DNA of 64,000 nucleotides from Mesostigma viride (taxonomy: Eukaryota > Streptophyta > Mesostigmatophyceae > Mesostigmatales > Mesostigmataceae), in NCBI GenBank assembly GCA_009746045.1, contig RPFO01000104.1, positions 2,556,948 to 2,620,947 of the forward strand. Direction: 5' to 3'. This document shows positions 56,901 to 64,000 of the stretch, one piece after another. The notes beneath the pieces are model-generated. The model worked only from the letters and a program-made list of their open reading frames with translations. It was not told the origin of the DNA and made no database searches. The translations under genes were made by a program, and so were the position numbers. Each line of letters starts with the position of its first letter. Position 1 is the first letter of the stretch.

Positions 56901-59900
56901 AATAACAAGGACCACCAGCCATCGCCTCTGCTGTGCCTACCTGAACATGCGACACCACTTGACCAAACACACCAGTAAATTAACTATAGGTCGGGCTGTC
57001 CCGTCCCGTCAGCGGGGTGGATTGTGAAATGTTGGTCAAAGTTTTCAGAACAAATGCAGGTAGGCAACGTTGGTCACGGCTCATGCAGGGGCCCCCACAT
57101 GTACCTGATGATCCTCCGCCGGTGGTTGGCGGCCTTGAAGTGGGGGTCCGGGAATAGGAAGAACATCTTGGTCAGCTGCCGGTGCAAGCATAGGGAAAAG
57201 GACGAGCATCTCGGTCAGCTGCCGGTGCAAGCATTCGGAATAGGAAGAGCGTCTTGGTCAGCTGCCGGTGCAAGCATAGGGAATAGGAAAAGCGTCTTGG
57301 TTAGCTGCCGGTGGAAGCATAGGGAATAGGAAGAGCGTCTTGGTCAGCTGCCAGTGCAAGCATAGGGAACAGGAAGAGCGTCTCGGTCAGCTGCCGGTGC
57401 AAGCATAGGGAACAGGAAGAGCGTCTCGGTCAGCTGCCGGTGCAAGCATAGGGAATAGGAAAAGCGTCTTGGTTAGCTGCCGGTGGAAGCATAGGGAATA
57501 GGAAGAGCGTCTTGGTCAGCTGCCAGTGCAAGCATAGGGAACAGGAAGAGCGTCTCGGTCAGCTGCCGGTGCAAGCATAGGGAATAGGAAAAGCGTCTTG
57601 GTTAGCTGCCGGTGGAAGCATAGGGAACAGGAAGAGCGTCTTGGTCAGCTGCCAGTGCAAGCATAGGGAACAGGAAGCGCGTCTTGGTCAGCTGCCGACA
57701 GAAACACTAGCAAACTTGAAGAACAGGGTAAGCGTTTGTGCATGTGTGTGAAAGAGACACATTCACAGACAGAGAGAGTCAGAGAGAGATGGAGAGAGAG
57801 ATTGGAATACACGCTACTGGCATACCTGGCAGTGGCACGCACCTGCCCCTTGCGGAAATAGTTGGGGAGGAACTTCATTGCGTTCGTGCGGATGCAAGAG
57901 ATGTTGCCGTACTGCAGGAGCGTGGGGTGGTGGTGGGGCGGGAGGATGGAGTTAGCAATAGTTATAAACTATTACTAACTGATGGAGGATGGACGCAAAC
58001 GAGGTCAAGTAGGTTGGGAGAAAAGCCATCATGTCAAGTTGGACCGCCCGGCGAAACGGTTAACGTAAGTCACTAGGTCATGTTAATTGCAGAGCTCGAA
58101 GAGACCTTTCTAACGCCGCCAAATCCTTATTATTAGCGGTCTAAGTGCATAACCACCTCCTTTGGCTACGGGGTTTCTCCGCCAGGGGACCCCTGCGGAG
58201 CTTACTGCAGGAAGAACCATCATGCAGCCATACCTCAGGCGAGGGCAGTTGAGGAACCCTACAACCTAAACAGCGCTCGTTCAGGATGAAGACCGGAAGA
58301 AGGAAAGGCATCGGAATGGGTCCGTTCAGTGAATGGAGATGAATGCAGAAAGAAATGCGCAGCATTGCACATTACAATTAGGGCTGGCATGCATCATGCG
58401 AAGCTACATATTCTGTTATACGCATACGTGTAGCAGCCAGCATGCGTCGCACAGGCGCTGTTCTACTGGCACTGCATTCTGTGAAAGCTGTATTCTGCCA
58501 AATCTGTATTATCCAAAAGCTGTCTGAATTCAGCAAAAGCTGCATTCAGTGAAAGCACTCGCTGCCCACATGATGTGATGGCAGGCAGCAGCTGTCCAGG
58601 TGTTCACCCGTACCTGCCCAGGGTGGTTGCGCCGTAACCCAAGGATTCGCTCCTTCACGTACTCCGCCACCTGGCAGGGTGGCACATGAACACACAAGGT
58701 TGGTGCGGTCAAAGTGCGGGTAAATGGTTTAACATGTAGGAGTTGCACATGCGTCCATGGGTGAAGGTATAGGTGTTGCAAATGCTACCATCGGTTAAGA
58801 TTACAGGTGTTGCAAGTGCTACCATCGGTTAAGAGTATAGGTGTTGCAAGACTACGTTTTGTTAAAATTATAGGTGTTGCAAATGCTACATTTGGTTAAG
58901 AAAATAGGTGTTGCAAGACTACATGTGGTTAAGATTATAGGTGTTGCAAATGCTACATTTGGTTAAGAAAATAGGTGTTGCAAATGCTACCATTGGTTAA
59001 GAATATAGGTGTTGCAGGTACTGGAGAAAACCGGTGACCGAGGAGGTGGGGCCGGGAGTTGGAGCGGGCGTGGGGCCTTGACGGTTTGCTCGTGGTGGGG
59101 AGCAGGGGCTTCCAGGATACTGCGGTGAGGTAGGCATACGTCTGGGGTTATGGATGTAGGTCTGGGTGACCTTGAATGGGTTTACCTTGTCCGGGTGACC
59201 TTGGATGGGGGGAGTACACATAGGGATACTTCATTTGTTGGAAAATGGGGGGTATCTCCGCGGAATGACCTGTGCTATCTCCCAGGCATATCAAACGGAA
59301 TTGTTATTCTTGTGCCTCCTTGTGCCAGACATGGGAACTCCGTTGTAACAAGAAAGGACCCCTAAGCCGAAATGCCCCCGCTAGCAAACTTAACCCAATC
59401 TAATATTATACCCTGGCGACAAGACCGCAGCATTGGGACGTTTGTGCCTACCCCAACGCGAGCCATGGCCACCGCTGCGTTCAAGGCCACCACATTCACC
59501 TTGTGCTACGAGCACCGTCTGACAGTCACGACACCCACCGTGGCCCCACGGTGGCCACAAGGACGGCACAAGACATGCTGGCGACATTGGTAGTGCTGGT
59601 AAGGTCTGCGCTACAACCAACTGATGGATGTATCACATTTTATCATTTCTGCATGCGACCGTTGCAGGTTCTGCCTTAATGCAGGAACGGATGCCAGCTT
59701 CTGGCGTCGGCACATCCCTGCCACTCTTGACCATCCCACGGGGTGCATATCGGTGGCATAGTAACAGAGAGGGCGTGAAACTGCAACTGCGTGGAGTCAG
59801 ATGATCGAATGAATTTCTACTTTGTATTAGATCCCTCCCTCCGATTGGGTGCTGGGTCGGACCATCGCAATCGATCCAAGCGGGCAGCAGAGACTCACCT

Positions 59901-62409
59901 TGTCTCGTATTTCAAACCCCACCATCAGCTTGGTCGGGAAGAGCGGGGAGAGCTTGACTGCGCGACAAGGGCATGAGGAATGGGTACCACAGGAATCGGA
60001 AACAGAAAGACGACGACAACATTCATCAGGACTGGTGTCAGGCATTGCATACAGGCATTGCATACAAAACGACAGAGAGAAATGGCAGGAAAGCTTGGGA
60101 CTTTCTGTGGGGGGGCGTAGCACAGACAGTCCCATGCTATCCTGCGTGTGCATGCATGCTTCCTACTAACAATATGTTCCTTTCACTGCACACTCACAAC
60201 ATCGTTAGATGGTGTGAGACAGAATAGATACTGCAATTGTATACTACCTAGTCTGGTAGTAGACGTGTTACTACATTGTTGGTGCCCGGATGAAGACGAA
60301 AGGACAGGGAGCGCAGGGGATGGGAAAAATAGACGATGGCAAAACAGGGGAAAGCTTAATGGCACTTTAAGCCATGGTAAACCCAATCTAGAACGGGAAG
60401 GAGACACGGGGAGAAAAAACAACCCCCACCAAAGGAACCCCCCACCATATGGACCCCCCCTGAATAGGAAACCCTCCACCAAATATAACCAATACCAAAG
60501 CAAACCGGCCACCATAGGAAACCCTCCACCATAAGCCCCCCCCCCTGAACAGGAAACCCTACACCACATAGAACCAATACCAAAGCAAACCGGCCACCAT
60601 AGGAAACCCTCCACCATAAGCCCCCCACCCCGAATAGGAAACCCTCCGCCACATAGAACCAATACCAAAGCAAACCGGCCACCATAGGAGACCCACTGCG
60701 CCGGGAAATCATCCCAGCAACCCACCAAGCAGGCCTCCAAATCCGCAGCCGACGTCTGCAAACTCCACCGCCGGTTGCGCCTTTCCCGCATCCTCTGCAG
60801 CGCGCGAAAACGGCCCAATGGGGACATGGGGACACGAGACAGGAGCAGAACAGCAACAACTCATTATGAAGCCGATTGGCGAACGTGAGGCGATTGGGAT
60901 GTAAGGCATCCGTGCATCGTGACACTGCAGAGAAGAACCTTCCTACTTGATTCTTCTATCCCAGAGAAAACGACCGCGGGCGGATACAAGACAGCCGCCC
61001 CTTGAGACAGCACCCGCGGCATGTCCGACAACGACATCGGCTCGGTGTGGTAATCAAAGGTGCTATAGGGTCGCTAGAACCCTCGGCTAGAGCACTTGTG
61101 ACAGCCAAACAGTACCTGGGTGCCACCTGGGCTTGGTAGGAAACATATCTGGTTTAAGAGTGAAGGATAGAGATGTACCTGGAGTGGAGGGGAAAAGTGT
61201 AGGTGGAGTGGGGGCCAACCTTAGGAGACACAACAGCGAACGATAGGGGGCATGACTTGTTTGGGGTGGACTACAGGAGATATACCTGGTTTGGGGGCCA
61301 ACATTAGGAGACACAACAGGCTTGGGGGAGAAATAGTAGTCCACATACAAGGTTTGGGGGCCAGCAGCTGCGAATAAACCTGTTCAGGGAGGGACAGCAG
61401 GGGCCATAGTAACAGCAGAGGACCTGGCCTGATCGCGCGCGCGCTGAACAGGGGCCTTACCTGGTTTTGGCGGGAAGAACGAGGGGTAGTGTTGCGACCA
61501 GTCCACTTCGCGCGGTGTCACCGGCCTGAAGGGGGAAAACGAGGAACAAGTGAACAAGCAAGAGCACAGGTTAAATAAGAGTGCAGGTTAAGCGCGCATA
61601 CAGTGGCTTCTTGGAACGTCACGAGCCTGGGGGGAAAAGTAAGCAAGAGGAAAAGGTAAACAAATTGAACCATTATGAGTAGTTTGTAGTGTATTGACTC
61701 TATTGCACGGGATTTGTATGAGTACCAAGTGATTGGAAGCACACTTGGTAATTAATGCACGCTGTGAAAATCCTCAATTACGGGTGGCAGAGCTGGGCAC
61801 GTGGGAGGGCAGCTATGAGCCATGAGCAATGAAGTACTAATAGGCATGAGTGATGGAGTATGGCTATGAAGGCAGATAGGGGCCACCGCAATGGAGCACG
61901 GCTATCAGGCAGATAGGGGCCACTGCTAGCCGCATAATCGAGCCTAGACAAGGGGAGGCATAACATGACATGGCGCAACCGAGGATGAGCCAGACATGCA
62001 TCCATCATTCTCCCACGAGCAAACCAATGCCTTTACCAACGTCTATTCTGTATGCATCAAATGGTTTCTACTCTCGGCCTCCAAGTCTCAAACACTTCTG
62101 GGTAGACCCTAACCAAACCACGATATATTCCTGACCCACGATATACTGGAAACCAAACAATTTCATGCTTCCTCGGCGATTGGAGAGCTGGATGATAGCA
62201 TGATTTGGCAGATCTTTTCTTCAAATAATCCGATAATCTAACGCACAGGCGTACTCAGGCAGGGAGTTGATGGTCCGTAAAAAACTTGTTACTCACACAG
62301 GGAACTGGTGGTCGGTCAGTGGGTTGCTGTGGGCCCGGGCCCGGAAGAATCGTTTCCGCGGCATGGCGCCGATTCTACCATCTGGACCGGGGATCCCTCC
62401 CGCCTCCAT
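53952..62409 (-). CDS. tRNA (guanine(46)-N7)-methyltransferase, catalytic subunit (C-terminal end missing)
   Basis: Methylates G46 of tRNA with S-adenosylmethionine; in eukaryotes it acts with a WD-repeat partner (Trm82/WDR4). Exons on the - strand: 62364(or 62409)-62297, 61525-61461, 60794-60726, 59957-59899, 58670-58614, 57911-57843, 57175-57105, 55563-55520, 54716-54616, 54005-53952. All phases agree, giving about 219 codons. Landmarks: RARAHSNPLTDHQFPV, REVDWSQHYPSFF, the SAM site EFADVGCGFGGLL, LMVGFEIRDK, VAEYVKERILGLR, RTNAMKFLPNYF, the family signature MFFLFPDPHFKAANHRRR, LTEYAYLLASGG, IVYTITDVKELADWM and LYSATEEGQK. The usual last 15-20 residues after EEGQK (VARNGG type in relatives) are not found; the nearest acceptor leads to a short unrelated frame. 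The start is uncertain between ATG 62364 and 62409 because the frame is open upstream. Confidence 0.92.
54145..54192. repeat. (GGTC)n tetranucleotide
   Basis: About eleven GGTC units with one GGGTGGTC break, in the Trm8 intron between exons 54616 and 54005. Confidence 0.9.
54778..54910 (-). repeat. Two partial duplicates of Trm8 exon 9 acceptor edge
   Basis: On - the exon 9 start reads GGCATCGTCTACACAATCAC, then GGACGTCAAAGAG. Copies without the rest of the exon lie at about 54785-54815 (GGCGTCGTGTACGCATCACG) and 54865-54902 (GGCATGCTGTATGCCATCAC), each followed by GAGCCACACT. Spacing is about 83-90 bases. They lie in the intron directly upstream of exon 9. Confidence 0.8.
55316..55537 (-). 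repeat. Array of Trm8 exon 8 donor edge, seven copies
   Basis: The unit alternates 34 and 35 bases. On - it reads CTGCTGGCATCCGGGGGTGA, then GTTAGGGCGCC: the last 15 bases of exon 8 plus its GTGAG donor. Copies have GATGCCAGCAGG (plus) at 55318, 55353, 55387, 55422, 55456, 55491 and 55525; the 55525 copy is the real exon edge. Confidence 0.9.
55765..56577. repeat. 38-bp minisatellite, about 21 copies
   Basis: The unit begins GATTATTAGGGAGGACTGTC and continues TTGCCTTACTGTGCCAAA. Units vary at a few positions (CCAAAG, CCGAAAG, CGCCC) and one is shortened near 56275. It lies in the Trm8 intron between exons 57105 and 55563. All frames are open (REDCLALLC type), which is an artefact. Confidence 0.95.
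57167..57700 (-). repeat. Array of Trm8 exon 7 acceptor edge, 13 copies
   Basis: 43-bp unit. On - each copy reads CACCGGCAG, the acceptor, then CTGACCAAGAYG-CTCTTCCTATTCCC, the first 25 bases of exon 7 with one or two changes, then TATGCTTG. Copies start (plus CTTGGTCAGCTGCC) at 57167, 57210, 57253 and so on to 57683. The 57167 copy is the real exon edge; the other 12 stretch upstream into the intron. Confidence 0.93.
58768..59025. repeat. 33-34-bp minisatellite, about eight copies
   Basis: The unit is TAGGTGTTGCAAATGCTACC followed by ATTGGTTAAGAA with variants (TACATTT, TACATGT). It lies in the Trm8 intron between exons 59899 and 58670 and is not derived from either exon edge as far as I can see. 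Confidence 0.9.
60425..60700. repeat. Tandem repeat of about 86 bp, three copies
   Basis: The unit contains AGGAAACCCTCCACCATAAG, a C-run, GAATAGGAAACCCTCC, CATAGAACCAATACCAAAGC and AAACCGGCCACCATAGGA. It starts about 25 bases after the donor of Trm8 exon 3 (60726), on the intron side. Confidence 0.85.
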
Positions 62410-64000
62410 GTCCTCCTCGCAGGGCCCAGAATCCTCATTAAGCTCATCACCTGCGCCACACGGTGAAATGCCGGCGCAAATGACACGGACGCGCTGGATA
62501 GCTGGCTTGGTTTCGTACACGGGGCGCTTTGGTCCGAAAATGATGACGGCACAAGCAACGTGATAGTCGGGGTTTACTAAATGACAATTCACAATGCATT
62601 TTATACGGGACGCTGGCTGCCCTCCGCTAAGTAGGCAAGGATGTACTGGCATCAAAATGCAGGCAGTAAACAGAGAACAGGACAATTCTCTGCCACAGGA
62701 AAGTCAGCAAACGCATACTCTCGCAATACCTACAAGCAATGTTACATATCCGTTAATTACATGTGCATGTGCACAGTTTTGTTATTTCCCGAGAAGTGTG
62801 CTATCCGCAGGTAAAGTAATTCACAATGTGAATGAACATGAGCAAATATCCGTATAATGCAATCCCCAAAACGTAAGCAAGATACCCATAATGCCAACGA
62901 CGGGGCTTCAGAATAAGGTTTATACTCGATGCAGCTTAAGCGAGAAGCCAGTGACCGGATTTCCATTACCTTCGACTGAGACAGTCGGCATGGTTGGAAC
63001 TGGGCGGGGCACACACACGATATCACCAAAGTACTGGAAGACTGCCCCCTGGTGTACGCGGCTCCTGCCTGATAGAAACTCGTTCACGGGGTATATGATA
63101 GCGAATTGTGTGCTATCATAAAGATATTAATATTCCAAAAAGATAACGGTTCGTGAAGAAATTCCGAATAATTACGCACAGGCCAAGCCAGGCAATGTGC
63201 TACAATGCTGTCACGTGCGCGGCCGCTGTCTTGCTCCTGCCACAGGTTCTTCTGCCATAGCTTGCAGAGGCAGCAGAATTCTTCAGAAGAGTTATGTATG
63301 TTGATTCTGCTTTCGTCGGCAGTATACACCGATGGAGATGGATACGTACGTGGATACTAATACAGGTATATGACTAGATTAAAGTTATTGATTTCGTACG
63401 TGTGTACGTAGGTACCTACGTACATACCTTGTTCACGGCTGGCAGCCTAAACATGAACTCACTAAAAAAATGTGACCGACTTGGGCGAGTGGCGACTTCA
63501 CGAGTGCCATTTCTACTGTAAGTGCCCGGATGCATTATACAGTAGTAATTTCTGGCATGGCATGGCGACAGCCCTAGCGTCGACCTGTCACGTCCCTAGC
63601 TGAGCCGGGTGAGTTAACGGTCTAAAACGTGTAACAGCATCTTGCGACGCTGTCGTTTTTTAAATTCTAAACAGTATCGCTGTCAACAATAACTAAGGTG
63701 TGACACCGAGTGCTTCATTATAACACACATCAGACTTCGCTGGTTCCTTCCGTCTACCCACCATAGCTACCTGTGGCTTCAGTACCGGTGTGACAACCCG
63801 AACCTTTGAGCAATAACGCTTCCTCTGTGTCTTTGGCATAGCTGGGAATGGCTCCCGTTGACCCAACCAAGACGGAAAAGGATGACGGCGTACTCCAAGC
63901 CATACGCTATTCTCGGGGCTCCTTGGACCTGCTAGACCAGGTATCTCTCTTTGTCCATACTTCATGATTTTTTCCCGTGTGTCCTGCGTTCTCGCATTTG
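62410..64000. other. Upstream flank of Trm8, no gene recognised
   Basis: The promoter region of the Trm8 gene should lie here; I see no clear TATA box at a fixed position. A 90-codon - strand frame at 63693-63965 and others show no domain. Confidence 0.35.

Overview
The window is eukaryotic nuclear DNA. It has spliced genes with GT/AG introns, several retrotransposon families and kilobase-scale simple repeats, and no operon structure. The best-supported host genes are (i) a secreted cysteine-rich protein with a von Willebrand D-like segment and a plant-type root-cap domain on the + strand (exons 6359-17631), and (ii) a tRNA guanine-N7 methyltransferase (Trm8/METTL1 family) on the - strand (exons 62409-53952). 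The root-cap domain, an 'RRHLLQ' motif and the chromodomain Ty3/gypsy remnant point to the green lineage. A large-genome streptophyte (charophyte) alga is my guess, not a demonstrated identity.

Layout. 1-3.9 kb: no gene, two small inverted-repeat elements. 3.94-5.53 kb: (CCCT)n/(CCCG)n array. 6.36-17.63 kb: the root-cap gene. Its introns hold a (CAC)n array, about 3 kb of tetranucleotide arrays on both sides of a short element with 387-bp direct repeats, a (GTGC)n-(GT)n-(GA)n array, and a broken IS630-type transposase ending right at a splice acceptor. 18.7-23.5 kb: a graveyard of LINE 3' ends, one split by a 1720-bp element with 16-bp terminal inverted repeats and TTAA target duplication. 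24.5-27.5 kb: a CAG-rich stretch and two overlapping - strand ORFs offset at a T6 run, the upstream one made largely of a GC-rich minisatellite. 28.6-30.3 kb: CTTCACGT higher-order array. 30.5-32.4 kb: a polyglutamine gene with a minisatellite intron. 33-36.6 kb: unknown ORFs, a chromodomain gypsy fragment and a LINE ORF1 relic. 36.6-41.3 kb: a near full-length but frameshifted LINE. 41.3-42.8 kb: an array of perfect palindromes of 204-222 bp alternating with a tRNA-like cassette. 43.4-44.5 kb: another ORF1 relic. 48.4-48.9 kb: hAT transposase relic. 50.5-51.0 kb: a dimeric SINE-like insertion with a 16-bp target duplication. 53.6-62.4 kb: the Trm8 gene with minisatellites in most introns.

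Most notable: in the Trm8 gene, arrays next to three exons are tandem copies of the exon edge including its splice site (acceptor of exon 7, donor of exon 8, acceptor side of exon 9). Different LINE families in the window also share a short 3' hairpin with compensating stem changes, followed by a family-specific microsatellite tail. Coordinates of spliced exons come from reading phases by eye; no alignment or transcript data were available.
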